Assembly (NCBI GenBank): GCA_002049455.2 | Contig: KV918961.1 | Location: forward strand, 1-64,000 | DNA: 64,000 nt | From: Porphyra umbilicalis | Taxonomy: Eukaryota; Rhodophyta; Bangiophyceae; Bangiales; Bangiaceae | Reading direction: 5' to 3' | Part shown: positions 11,311-21,854 of the stretch, piece by piece | Layout of the letters: every line of letters begins with the position of its first letter | Position numbering within the stretch: position 1 is the stretch's first letter | Made by a program: the position numbers and the translations under genes | Notes under the pieces: model-generated | Databases searched by the model: none | What the model was told of the DNA's origin: nothing | The model's input: the letters and a program-made list of their open reading frames with translations, nothing else

Positions 11311-12001
11311 GGATAACTGAGCAACGAGGCCGAAAGCGTTGTCCGGCAGCCTGCTGGCGGACGGTCGACGGCCGCCGCGCCGGCCAAGACTACAAGGCGT
11401 TGCGAGGGCGACCCAGGTGCTATCTCTGCAGGTGGATCGGCGGCCGGTTTGACACAAGAGTCAAGCCCGGCTGCCGCCTCCTTTTCACTGTGCGGTGCCT
11501 GGCCACCGCAGAAACAGTGGGCCCAACTGGCTGTGCGGAAGAGGAGGATTGAGCGCACTCGCTTACCGGAGCGCATCGAGACCAAGCGTCACGCCGCAGC
11601 AGCAGAGGCAACTGCGGCGGCGGTTGCCGCAGCCGCTAAGGCAGCCGCTGTGGCTGCCACTTCCGCAGCCGAGTCGGCGACCGCCCAGGCGGCGTACCGG
11701 GAGGCGGCGGCGGTCGCCGCGCTGGCGAAGCGCGTGGCGAAGAGGGCCCAGGCGACCACGGCCCGGGCGGCGGTGGCCTCAAACGCCGCCGCGGCGGCCG
11801 TGTTTCACCTGGCAGGGAGGTACGTGCTGCCGCCCGTGGCGTCGGCCGCCGACACTAGCACCTCTGGCAGCTCCGCCGATCGGCCGGCATCCAAGCGCCT
11901 CAGACGGGGCTGCAGCGGCCGCCGACCTCCCCTTCATCCGTCTTCTCGGCGCCGTGGTGGCGGCGCCGCCAAGTAGGTCTTCGACGCCTTTGTCGGCCAA
12001 G
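11311..12001. other. Region upstream of ORF1, possible 5' extension in another frame
   Basis: An alanine-rich, coiled-coil-like reading frame runs from about 11,449 to 11,976 (for example AVAALAKRVAKRAQ). It ends 26 bases before the ATG of the Myb/SANT-like ORF at 12,002 and is in another frame. It could be the true N-terminus of that protein joined by a frame correction or an intron near 11,905, or it could be spurious. Confidence 0.35.
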
Positions 12002-13744
12002 ATGGGGCGGGGTACTACGTGGCTGGTGGTGGAGAATATGGCGCTCATCAAGGCGTGGCTCATCCAGGCCAACAACCCAATCCGGGGGACGGACCAGTCG
12101 GGTAAGGAGTTTGGGACGCGGGTCCTTCAGAGCTGGCAGCATGTGCTGCGCGACGAGACGGACGCGTCGGTGAAAGCGGCGCGGGACCAGCGCGGCTTTG
12201 AAGCGCTCCGCAAGCAGTGGGCCAAGATGGTTGCCGGGGTTATGGCGTTTTCAAGTTGCATCGTCCAAGCGCGGCTGGCCAAGCCGACGGGCATCTCCAC
12301 GCACGCTGATCTCGTGAACTGCGCCGAGGGGCTGTATTGCGGGACGAATGTGTACAGCCGCATCCGCGGTGACCACGCCGACGACGTGGCCAAGGGCAAG
12401 ACGACGAAGCGCCGAAAAAAGCAAGTGTCGTGCCCGTGGGCACAGTACTGGGAGCAGCTGAAGGACCAGGACCGATTCAAGTCGGCGGCTGCTGCTTTTG
12501 CAGCGCTGCAAAAGAAGGCGGCAAGCGCGCACGCTCGTACCGCGGCGAGGGCGGCGGCGGCTGCCGCGTCCGGCGACGGCGGGCCTGCCGCTGAGCAGGC
12601 GGCTGCCGGGGTGGACCCCGCTCCGGCGGCCGCCGCAAACGCGGCGGTCGCTAACGCGGCGGCCGCAAGCAGTGCAGTGGGCGACACGGCGGCGACCGAC
12701 AAGGTTGGTAGCGATGACGAGGAGCAGGGCTCGTGGGCGGGCCGCCCAATCGGTTGCAAGGCTGCCAAGCGCGCCCGCGCCGACAGCATTGCTGACGACC
12801 GCACCATCGGTCGCGTCGCGAGCGCCGTCGAGAAGCTGGGCGACGCGACGACGCAGCGGACGGCGATGATGGCGTTTAGCCTCCCCTTCATGCGCACGAC
12901 GCCCGAGGGTGCAGCCTTTTGGGCTCACCAGGCCAAGAAGATGCTCGCGACGGAAGGCATCGAGGTCAAGTCGGCCAAGCCGGCGAGCGATGCGTCTGCT
13001 GCCAATGCGCAGAACATGAACAAGGTCGTCGCGCCGCCCCCCTTGGGGGATGTTGACGACGTATCTGCCATTGACGACAGTTCAGCGGCGGGGAACGCGG
13101 CGGCGGGGGACGACGTGACGGTCGTGGGGGATACGAGGTCGATTGTGCCGCCACCGGTGGCGACGCCGGAGGTGGTGGAGGAGATGGCGGACGCGGAGAC
13201 GGCGCCGACGTCGGCGGCACCGACGACCGCAGCACCGACGACAGCCGCAGCGACGGCCGCCGATTCGTCCGTGTGGACGACAGCGGCGGCACCATCACCG
13301 CCCACGTCAAAAACTGCACCGGCGCCTACAATGCCTTCTTCGTCTGCAGCTCGGTCGGCTGCCGACAAGCGGCGCGGCCGTCGGGCGCAGGCAACGAAGC
13401 GCCAGCAGGCAGCCGCCTCCATGGCCGCGCCGGTACAGACGACCGTCGACCTGACGGCACCATCGCCGGCGCCGCCTGCGGCGCCTGCGCCTCGATCTTC
13501 ATTGGCGGCGGCCGCAGCGGCGGCCGCGGAGGCTGTGGCGGCGGCCGCGGCGGCTGCGGCGACACCGACGGACGCGCGCAGCACGCCGCAGTCGGCGAGC
13601 CGGAAGCGGCCGCCGCCCCAGTCCGGTTCCGCCTCTGACTCCGTCTCTGACGGCGGGGGCTTTGATGGGTTTGACAGTGATATCATTGCGGCGTTTGAAC
13701 GTAACGGTGGGCGCTCGTCGAGCGATTCGGACGAGGACGAGTAG
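12002..13744 (+). CDS. Harbinger-associated Myb/SANT-like ORF1 protein (NAM-associated type)
   Basis: From the ATG at 12,002 the protein opens with a trihelix/SANT-like module: TTWLVVENMALIKAW, then IRGTDQSGKEF, then ALRKQWAKMVAGVMAF with spaced tryptophans, and CPWAQYWEQLKDQDRF at about residue 140. This is the order of the DNA-binding ORF1 protein that accompanies PIF/Harbinger transposases in plants, where it is thought to bring the transposase to the element ends. The middle is low-complexity Ala/Gly with a basic cluster, and the end is acidic (SSSDSDEDE). The protein is 580 aa. The transposase at 18,976-20,850 is convergent, so both may belong to one element with the GC arrays between them. 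The start is uncertain because an Ala-rich frame lies just upstream. No terminal inverted repeats were found. Confidence 0.65.
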   Translation: MGRGTTWLVVENMALIKAWLIQANNPIRGTDQSGKEFGTRVLQSWQHVLRDETDASVKAARDQRGFEALRKQWAKMVAGVMAFSSCIVQARLAKPTGISTHADLVNCAEGLYCGTNVYSRIRGDHADDVAKGKTTKRRKKQVSCPWAQYWEQLKDQDRFKSAAAAFAALQKKAASAHARTAARAAAAAASGDGGPAAEQAAAGVDPAPAAAANAAVANAAAASSAVGDTAATDKVGSDDEEQGSWAGRPIGCKAAKRARADSIADDRTIGRVASAVEKLGDATTQRTAMMAFSLPFMRTTPEGAAFWAHQAKKMLATEGIEVKSAKPASDASAANAQNMNKVVAPPPLGDVDDVSAIDDSSAAGNAAAGDDVTVVGDTRSIVPPPVATPEVVEEMADAETAPTSAAPTTAAPTTAAATAADSSVWTTAAAPSPPTSKTAPAPTMPSSSAARSAADKRRGRRAQATKRQQAAASMAAPVQTTVDLTAPSPAPPAAPAPRSSLAAAAAAAAEAVAAAAAAAATPTDARSTPQSASRKRPPPQSGSASDSVSDGGGFDGFDSDIIAAFERNGGRSSSDSDEDE

Positions 13745-14199
13745 ACCAACGTGCCTATGCCCACTGTGTTGTTTGCTTTGTTTGCTGCTGCCGAGACCGC
13801 GCACCTCACGTGTTGTGCTGCGGCTTTGTACGGGATTATGTCTTGTGTCTTGTGTTGCTGTGTGGCTCTGGTGCCTCGGGGAGCTGAAGGGGGGCCGGTC
13901 GTAGCAATACATGGTTTTTTTTCCCCGTTGGGCAGCGTTTTTTTTTTCCTATGCAACTTGTCTGTGCGCTCATACCATGCACCGCGCGACGCCACCGCCT
14001 CCGCACCCACGCACCCCTCAGAGCCGTACCCTCCGCGCGCGACGCCGCGGGCAATTTGGCTGCCGCACGCACGCAGAGCATAACCGCGCCTGCTGCCGGC
14101 ATAACGGCGGTCCCCACCGGCCACGAAAGCGTCAGGTCTCTCGGCGCTGGGCGAGGGAGGCGGCAGCGGCGGAACGGCATGCGCGGGCCCCCGGTCCGT
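13745..14199. other. 3' flank of ORF1 with paired T-tracts
   Basis: Two T-runs flank CCCCGTTGGGCAGCG at 13,913-13,948, which is the inverted counterpart of 2648-2692. They may form the 3' end or polyadenylation region of ORF1. GC-rich sequence starts at about 13,980. Confidence 0.45.
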
Positions 14200-15420
14200 T
14201 TGCGTGTGGCCGCCGCTGCCACGCCAGCGCCGCATGTCCACACATCGTCATCGACGGCGGGGGCGGCGGCCACGCACGCGCACAGCACGCACCCCGCTTG
14301 GCGTGTCGCGGCCACCACCGCGCCTGCGCCCGCCGTCACGGCGGCCGCCGCTACGTCGCAGCTTGTGGGAGAACGAGGCAGCGGCGGCCACCACGGGACA
14401 GGTGCGCGCGGGCGCCCGCGGCAGCTGCGGCCGGCGCAGGACAGGTGCGCGCGTGCCGTCGCCAACACAGCGTCTGCACCCGCCGTCACGGCGGCCGCGG
14501 GTACGAAGTAACTAGTCGAAAACCACGTCACCGGCGGCCGCCGCGGGAGAGGAGCGCGCGTGCCGCCGCCACCGCCACCGCGCCTGCGCCCGCCGTCACG
14601 GTGGCCGCCGGTACGTTGCAGCTTCTGGGTGACCGCAGCAGCGGCGGCCGCCGCGGGACAAGTGCGCCCGTGCCGCCGCCGACACCGCGCCCACGCCCAC
14701 CGTCACGGCGCCCGCCGCTGCGGAATACCTGGTGGGCGCACTTGGAAGCGGCGGCCGCCAAGGGACAAATGCGCGCCTGCTGCCGCGGCCACCGCGCCTG
14801 CGCCCGCCGTCGCGGCGGCCGCCGCTACGTTGAAGCATGCGGGCGCCCACGGCAGCGGCGGCCGCCATAAGACAGGTTCGCGCAGGCGCCCGCGGCAGCT
14901 GCGGCCGCCGCGGTAGAGGTGGGGGCGTGCCGCCGCCGCCACGGCGGCTACCGCTGTGTTGCAGCTTGTGGGTGACCGCAGCAGCGGCGGCCGCCGCGGG
15001 ACAAGTGCGCCCGTGCCGCCGCCGACACCGCGCCCACGCCCACCGTCACGGCGGCCGCTGCTGCGGAACACCTGGTGGGCGCACTTGGCAGCGGCGGCCG
15101 CCAAGGGACAAATGCGCGCCTGCTGCCGCGGCCACCGCGCCTGCGCCCGCCGTCACGGCGGCCGCCGCTACGTTGAAGCATGCGGGCGCCCGCGGCAGCG
15201 GCGGCCGCCATAAGACAGGTGCGCGCAGGCGCCCGCGGCAGCTGCGGCCGCCGCGGTAGAGGTGGGGGCGTGCCGCCGCCGCCACGGCGGCCACCGCTGT
15301 GTTGCAGCTTGTGGGTGACCGCAGCAGCGGCGGCCGCCGCGGGACAAGTGCGCCCGTGCCGCCGCCGACACCGCGCCCGCGCCCACCGTCACGGCGGCCG
15401 CCGCTGCGTAACGTCTTGCG
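14200..15420. repeat. GC-rich tandem array, 343-bp period
   Basis: The word GCTTSTGGGTGACCGCAGCAG starts at 14621, 14964 and 15307, giving an exact 343-bp period over about 2.3 units. A shorter, more diverged unit begins near 14,361. Units carry many GCGGCCGC cores alternating with GCGCCCGC and CGCCGTCACGGCGGC words. Reading frames through the array repeat with it and are not genes. Confidence 0.85.
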
Positions 15421-17427
15421 GGCACCCAAGGTTGTGGCGGCGGCCGCCCAATTGGTGCGCTGCGGTGGGCGGCCGTTTCGGCAGCGCGGCCGCAGCAGCG
15501 GCTGCAGCTCGGCGCGGAAGTCCGATGTGGGGGCGCGCGCCGCGCGATTGGTGTGCTCGGGCGGGCGGTCGGTTCGCCAGCGGCCGCCGCAGCGCGACCC
15601 ACGCCTGGCAGCAAGGCGAGGGAGCCCGAGGCGGGGGCGGCGGCCGCGCGATTGGTGCGCCCGGGCGCGCGGTCGATTGGCCTGAGGCCACCGCTGCCGC
15701 GCCCGTCGCATGTGCAGCCGCCGCGGGTTGGGCTGGCACCGGTGCCCTGTGGGGGCGGGATTGGTGGGCGTGGGCGCGCGGTCAGCTCGCCGCCGCTGCC
15801 CTGCTCTCAGAAAGGGGGGTAGAAAAACAATATCCGATATAGCTCTTCTTGACATTGCAATGTTTGGTATGACCCCTCTGACGGGGCAATCAGGGCACAT
15901 TTTCGATGCAAATATGTGTGCGAGACTGTTGTTTGGCTGTTTCCTGAAGCGCATTACACTCACATGAGTGCCGCAACAGTAAAAACATCGCTCACGTTGG
16001 CTAGCAGGTCACTCATTGGTCAGCTTCTTCTCGGGTTCGTTTATCCATTGGCAACTTGCTCGCTACCAGCGCACTTTGTTTGTGAAGTTGTTCGTAACAG
16101 AAAAGTCGTGGGTCGAGCCAGAGTGTGTCATTTGTCTTCGAAAGCGTGTATGTGGGGGGCTGTTGTGGTTAGGGTTAGGGCCGCAGAACATTGCGCCAGT
16201 TGGTGGCGTCCGACGCAGACGTTCCACAAGAGTCATTAGGCAAGAGCGGCATCGCGCTCCTGCCCTCTTTAAGGAGGTCAGCGATGCCGTACCCTCCGCT
16301 TCTGCGGCCGCCGCAGGTTGGCCAGGCACCGGCGCGCCCGTCGAAGGTGGTGTTTTCGCCCCACGGGCGACAGCAGCAGAATACTCGCCGCCGAAGCCCC
16401 CTGTTCTGCCGCCGACCGTGCAAAAGCGCACTGGTGTTCGTGGTCTCCTGGTTGGCTGCTGTTTTCGCGCCGAGAATTAAATTATTGTTCATTATTAACA
16501 ATGGCTTGTATCGGTAAAACTAATACTTTATGACTGACGTAGCCCTTCTCTATGACGACGTCAATACCGCTGTTACATGTGGCACAAGTTCTTGAAAGGC
16601 CGCGCCTCGCTGCTGGCCCTCTTTCCCGCAGCGATTTGATAGAAACGAAGTGTGGCGTGTATGATGCAGCGGCGCTCATTGGGCATTACTAGCTTATAGA
16701 TGATGTATTGGTTAACTGTTACACACTGTCAGGCTGTCTGCTCTTGGGGAAATACTTTGTGCCGATATCCGGTAGGTCGACTCACGAACAGTAACCCACA
16801 AGATCCTCCACAAATTCATGCCTATGTGTGTCATTTTTGGCGTCGTTCGGAATCTCCAGAATTCGCTCTTGCCTTTCCAGATCGTTAAGTGTCGTTTGTG
16901 GATCACCCGCGGTTAGTCACCTCTGCGCTGGGGCTGTGCGCCGCTTGTGCCCGTGCGCCGGAGAACGGGGATGGGCCAATGGGGGACAGGGGAACGGTGG
17001 TGGTGCTCGCGAGAGGGGAGCGGCACCAGGTGGTGCTGCGGTCGCTGGACGGCCACTGCAGGGGTGCTTTCACTCCTCCCCCGCTGATGCTGGCGGCGCG
17101 CTGTCACGGCCGACCAATGGACGGGCCCGAAATAGCTCTGCCTGTGCCCAACACCCACGAGAATGGCAGCCGCTGCCGGGTGGGGCGGCGCGCGACGGCC
17201 GCAACCGCTCAGCAATCACGTGCCCCTCGGCGCTCGGCCGTCCGCGACGCACGGTAACCGGCAAACCTGCGGCTGGCGGCCGCCCACACGACGTCAAGTG
17301 GAGGGGCGGCCACGGCTACCCCAAGCGCACCGTGCCTGACGCCGCTCGGCGGCCGCCACTGTGCGGTACCAGCCGCAGCTGCGCCTGGCAGCCGCCCCTC
17401 ATGTTGTCGAGTGCGGTGGCCGCCATG
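15421..17427. other. Spacer between two GC arrays
   Basis: GC-rich to about 15,820, then near-balanced composition to about 16,900, then GC-rich again. No gene is supported. TTAGGGTTAGGG near 16,168 is only two telomere-like units. Confidence 0.5.
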
Positions 17428-18784
17428 GTGAGCCAGTGTCGGCGACGGCGGCCGCCGCCGACCAACCACCAGCTCAACTGCCGTCATCGCGTGTCGCGGT
17501 GCTCGGCGGCGGCCGCCGCCCAACACCAGCGTGCCCCGCGGCGCTTGGCGGTGGCCGCCGCACATTAAGGTCTAGTGCGGCGGCCGCCCAGCCGTACGCG
17601 TCCACAACGGCGGCCGCCGCCGACCAACCGCAAGAACAAGTGCGGTTGCCGGGTGCGGCTGTAGTCGGCGGCGGCCGCCGCCGGACCTCGGCGTGCGTGA
17701 TGACGCTCGGCGACGGCCGCCGACCATTACGTCGAGTGCGGCGGCCGCCCTGGCTGACAAGTGTCCACGACGGCGGCCGCCGCCGACCAACCACCAGCTC
17801 AACTGCCGTCATCGCGTGTCGCGGTGCTCGGCGGCGGCCGCCGCCCAACACCAGCGTGCCCCGCGGCGCTTGGCGGCGGCCGCCGCACATTAAGGTCTAG
17901 TGCGGCGGCCGCCGCGCCGTACGCGTCCACGACGGCGGCCGCCGCCGACCAACCGCAAGAACGAGTGCGGTTGCCGGGTGCGGCTGTGGTCGGCGGCGGC
18001 CGCCGCCGGACCTCGGCGTGCGTGATGACGCTCGGCGACGGCCGCCGACCATGACGTCGAGTGCGGCGGCCGCCCTGGCTGACAAGTGTCCACGACGGCG
18101 GCCGCCGCCGACCAACCACCAGCTCAACTGCCGTCATCGCGTGTCGCGGTGCTCGGCGGCGGCCGCCGCCCAACACCAGCGTGCCCCGCGGCGCTTGGCG
18201 GCGGCCGCCGCACATTAAGGTCTAGTGCGGCGGCCGCCGCGCCGTACGCGTCCACGACGGCGGCCGCCGCGGACCAACCGCAAGAACGAGTGCGGTTGCC
18301 GGGTGCGGCTGTGGTCGGCGGCGGCCGCCGCCGGACCTCGGCGTGCGTGATGACGCTCGGCGACGGCCGCCGACCATGACGTCGAGAGCGGCGGCCGCCC
18401 TCGCTGACAAGTGTCCACGACGGCGGCCGCCGCCGACCAACCACCAGCTCAACTGCCGTCATCGCGTGTCGTGGTGCTCGGCGGCGGCCGCCGCCCAACA
18501 CCAGCGTGCCCCGCGGCGCTTGGCGGCGGCCGCCGCACATTAAGGTCTAGTGCGGCGGCCGCCGCGCCGTACGCGTCCACGATGGCGGCCGCCGCCGACC
18601 AACCGCAAGAACGAGTGCGGTTGCCGGGTGCGGCTGTGGTCGGCGGCGGCCGCCGCCGGACCTCGGCGTGCGTGATGACGCTCGGCGACGGCCGCCGACC
18701 ATGACGTCGAGTGCGGCGGCCGCCCTGGCTGACAAGTGTCCACGACGGCGGCCGCCGCCTACCAACCGCCAGCTCAACTGGTCG
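17428..18784. repeat. Recent satellite-like array, 325-bp units, about 4.2 copies
   Basis: The word CTGACAAGTGTCCACGACGG recurs at 17752, 18077, 18402 and 18727, an exact 325-bp period, and the first unit starts near 17,428. Copies differ at only a few bases each, so amplification or homogenisation is recent. Each unit holds seven GCGGCCGC octamers, each inside a longer palindrome such as GGCGGCGGCCGCCGCC, spaced roughly 30-60 bases apart. Frames are open on both strands only because of composition. Confidence 0.9.
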
Positions 18785-18975
18785 CCGCTGCCGCCAAGCA
18801 GGACTCATGTGGCATGGTGATTTGGTAAATCTGATAAGACGTAGGTGCAGATAACGTTAACAGGGACGAAAAAGACATTCAAGGACTAACCCTTATCGTC
18901 AGAGAGACCATATTCACACACAACATGTCACGGTGCACACAAGAAGTACGTCGAGAATACCACACAGAGAAAACA
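18785..18975. other. 3' flank of the Harbinger transposase
   Basis: An AT-richer unique segment between the satellite array and the transposase stop. It presumably carries the transposase 3' end. I saw no terminal inverted repeat in it. Confidence 0.4.
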
Positions 18976-20850
18976 TCAATCAACATACAGATCGAGGAGC
19001 TCACCGCGCTGCGCAAAAACGTGTGCGCATAGGTCCTCCCGAAGCGCTTGATGCTCCTCCTGCGACTTGGCCTCACCCGTGGCCACCAGAATGCGCATAA
19101 ATTCGCTCATGGGCGCCACAGCGGCGGCCCCGACAGCAGGGGTTGCATAACCGGGTGCACCACCCAGATCTGCCAGCTCCTCGGCGGCAGCAGCGGCTCC
19201 CCCTCCATCCGCGGCCCCTCCTGCCCCAGCACCCTCCTCCTCGTCACCGCCCTCTCCGGCGCCTCCGAGCCCACCGCCGCCGAATCCCGCACCATCGACG
19301 GCGCCAGCGCCAGCGCCATCGTCAGCGCCGGCTGCGCCCGCGCCACCGGCGGCGCCCGCGCCGGCGCCATCGTCAGCGCCGGCTGCGCCCGCGCCACCGG
19401 CGGCGCCCGCGCCGGCCCCGCCCACCGCCTCCGCCGCACCCACGCCAACAGCCGCCTGGCCGGCGCCTCCCGCAGGGACGCCGCCGGCGCCCGCGCCTTC
19501 AGCGGCGCCAGCGCCAAGGCCGGCGTCTCCCGCCCCGTCCGCCGTACCAACCCCTGCAGCCCCCCCGCCACCTCCTCCCGCGGGGGCGCCGCCGACGCTC
19601 GCGCCGTCCGCGGCGTCCACGCCACCCCCACCTGCCCCGTCTGCTGCGCCCGCTCCACCGGCTCCACCCGTCCCGTACTGGGTCGATCGCGACCGCGACA
19701 AGAAGCTGTCTCGGCGCGCCTCGACCACCATATTGTGGAGTATGGCGACCGTCTGGGTTGTCAAAACCATGCGGGGCACGGTCCACATCCGGCAAGGGTG
19801 CAACATCACGTGAAAACGTGCCGTCAGGATACCGAAAAGCCGCTCAACGTCCTTCCGCAGAGCCTCCTGCAGGCGATTAAACGTGCGCTGCTCAGGCGTC
19901 TGGGGGTTGGGGTAGGGAGCCACGAAAAACGCGAAGCGGGGGTAAATTCCGTCCACAAGGTAATACAGCAAGGTCCGGGTATTTCCATTGACAGTAAACG
20001 AAAATTCACGTGGTGGCCACTTCCCCGTAACGACATCCATGTACATAGGCGATTGATACAGGACGTTAATATCATTGAGACTCCCAGGACTCCCCGCGAA
20101 AATGTGGTAGATCCACGTGTCTTCATCACAAATGGCCTCAATCACGATGGATCGTCGTCCGTCCCGGCCCTGGTACGTGCCCGCACGCGCCTTGGGGCAC
20201 GACGACCACTCCCAGTGCGAGCAATCAAGCGACCCAAGACACCCAGGTAACCCCCGCTCAGCGTTGCGGCCCAGAATGCTCTCAATCTCACGCCGCGTGG
20301 GCGGCCGCAGGTACAGTGGGCCGAAGTCAACGACCATAAACTCAGTGAAGAGCTTAACCGCCGTCAAGATAGTCGATCGCGACAGCCGCACATACTCGTC
20401 CGCGCGGTCATACGATTCGCCATAGGCGAGGACGTGAAACACGGCAACCAGCTTCTGAAGGGGATGTGCCTGCGGCTGCCCCGTCGCGTTAACACGTTGC
20501 ACCCAAAATGGGCGGTCTTTGATCGCGCGGTAGATCCGAAGGAAGACCGCCATCGGAACGCGGAACCGCCGCTCAAATTGCTCTCGACCGAAAACCGGGG
20601 GTAGGCCGTCAACGCCGAAGTAATCGCGTAGGATGCACTGCAGACCAAGCGCAAAGTTGCGAGGCCGGTTTGCCAACCTACCAGGCACCGAGCCCCGGTA
20701 CCGCGGCCGATGGATTTGCGCGGCGGCGAGTGCCCGCCGTCGCGCCTCCAACAATGTCGCGACGTGAGCAGCCACTACAACCGACGTCGTGACGTCATCG
20801 TTAGCCCCCTCGTCCTCCTCCCACCCAGGCACAGTCATCATGCCGTCCAT
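18976..20850 (-). CDS. PIF/Harbinger-type DDE transposase (plant transposase family), apparently complete core
   Basis: The 624-aa protein from the ATG at 20,850 ([10 protein letters not shown]) has an acidic N-terminus and a helical DNA-binding part ([32 protein letters not shown]). The catalytic core follows: [10 protein letters not shown] with the first aspartate, the segment through [20 protein letters not shown] with the second aspartate, and [11 protein letters not shown] with the glutamate. This order is that of the plant PIF/Harbinger transposases. The enzyme would cut and rejoin the element ends in the nucleus, normally with a Myb-like ORF1 partner such as the one at 12,002-13,744. 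The last 190 residues are Gly/Ala-rich with AGA/GGA repeats, then a short ordered end ([18 protein letters not shown]). Reading continues upstream to 21,048, but the MDG start is shared with the truncated copy. No stop or frame break interrupts it. Confidence 0.88.
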   Translation of the reverse strand: MDGMMTVPGWEEDEGANDDVTTSVVVAAHVATLLEARRRALAAAQIHRPRYRGSVPGRLANRPRNFALGLQCILRDYFGVDGLPPVFGREQFERRFRVPMAVFLRIYRAIKDRPFWVQRVNATGQPQAHPLQKLVAVFHVLAYGESYDRADEYVRLSRSTILTAVKLFTEFMVVDFGPLYLRPPTRREIESILGRNAERGLPGCLGSLDCSHWEWSSCPKARAGTYQGRDGRRSIVIEAICDEDTWIYHIFAGSPGSLNDINVLYQSPMYMDVVTGKWPPREFSFTVNGNTRTLLYYLVDGIYPRFAFFVAPYPNPQTPEQRTFNRLQEALRKDVERLFGILTARFHVMLHPCRMWTVPRMVLTTQTVAILHNMVVEARRDSFLSRSRSTQYGTGGAGGAGAADGAGGGGVDAADGASVGGAPAGGGGGGAAGVGTADGAGDAGLGAGAAEGAGAGGVPAGGAGQAAVGVGAAEAVGGAGAGAAGGAGAAGADDGAGAGAAGGAGAAGADDGAGAGAVDGAGFGGGGLGGAGEGGDEEEGAGAGGAADGGGAAAAAEELADLGGAPGYATPAVGAAAVAPMSEFMRILVATGEAKSQEEHQALREDLCAHVFAQRGELLDLYVD

Positions 20851-21766
20851 GGTGCAGGAACCACGTACCGGTCGCGGGCACGACGGGGGCGCGCACGGCG
20901 GCAGCGAGCACGGCGATTGCGAACACGACGGTGGCGGGCACGGCGGTAGAGAGCACGGCGATGGCGAGCACAACGGTGACGCGCACGGCGGTCGACGGCG
21001 CACGTCGCCGACAGGGGCACACCTCCGCCTCGGATGCAGGATGCCCACCCAACCCCCCTATCCGTTGGGAACTACCGGGCCGCCCACAGAATAGGTTCTC
21101 GGACGTACCAGAGCCTGCCATCCGGCACACCCTTGGAATCGGCCTGTTTGTTCGTGTCGCATGACCAATCGTATCAGAGAGTGCTTCCAACTCAGTGATA
21201 CGTACAGTTACGTAGCGTCCTCTATGTCCAGGAACCTGACAACTGGTACCACCGTCTCGGCTAGTTCAGGGCAGTTCTCTCTTGCAGAACAACGTATCAT
21301 GCATGACGCACCGACCGTGACACTGACCAAGAATTAACGGTCCGGCTTTCTACGACTCGAAGGACACTTGACCATGGTAGGCCCTGACAATCTCACTGTT
21401 GCTACGTCGTTGCCCTGCGCGTCCTCCAAAACACACAGTCTCTATGATCATAGGGCCCAAGACTGACAAAGCGGCCCGAGGACCAACTGGAGTGTTGGCT
21501 GCCAACCTCCTCGATCCCGGGGCGCGGTCGCCATGATCCTGGCCGCATGCCAGGGATCTCTGTCGCCCTCATACGTCGCGGCCTCTCACGTAGTTCGCGT
21601 CTTTTGCTCCAGTCACGGGGTGAATCGATGCGTCGGTCACATGTCATTATCGGCTCAGTGCATGGCGCCTCGATCGTGTTACGGTCGTTGTTTCACGTTG
21701 CCGGTCGTCGTTGGACACGTTTTACATTGAAACCATTTCTCTTCCAGCCAATGAGCGGGCCCGTAG
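20851..21766. other. Intergenic upstream of the Harbinger transposase
   Basis: GC-rich, partly repetitive (GCGGGCACGGCGG-type words) to about 21,020, then balanced composition. No gene is supported. The transposase promoter and element end should lie here, but I could not identify a terminal inverted repeat. Confidence 0.4.
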
Positions 21767-21854
21767 GATAGTCCGAGTGTCCTGAATAGGGTGCGCGTGC
21801 CCTATTTTGGCTTCGAATAGGCCATGCGCGACCTATTGTGACACTCGGACTATC
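21767..21854. mobile_element. 88-bp miniature inverted-repeat element
   Basis: GATAGTCCGAGTGTC at 21767-21781 pairs perfectly with GACACTCGGACTATC at 21840-21854. Inside, AATAGGG pairs with CCCTATT and a second AATAGG with CCTATT, so the element folds into an outer stem with two inner hairpins. A related AATAGGGCACG / CGTGGCCTATT hairpin follows at about 21,900-21,946. There is no coding potential. Confidence 0.65.

Noticed and set aside
16166-16180. TTAGGGTTAGGG, possible interstitial telomere
   Set aside because: Only two units, no flanking degenerate units; chance is sufficient.
17361-18800. Multiple 60-140-residue reading frames repeating every 325 bases
   Set aside because: They are by-products of a stop-poor tandem repeat and appear in several frames on both strands.
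20851-21048. N-terminal extension of the Harbinger transposase with Cys-Ser-Pro repeats
   Set aside because: It derives from a GCGGGCACGGCGG-type DNA repeat, and the truncated sister copy supports the MDG start.
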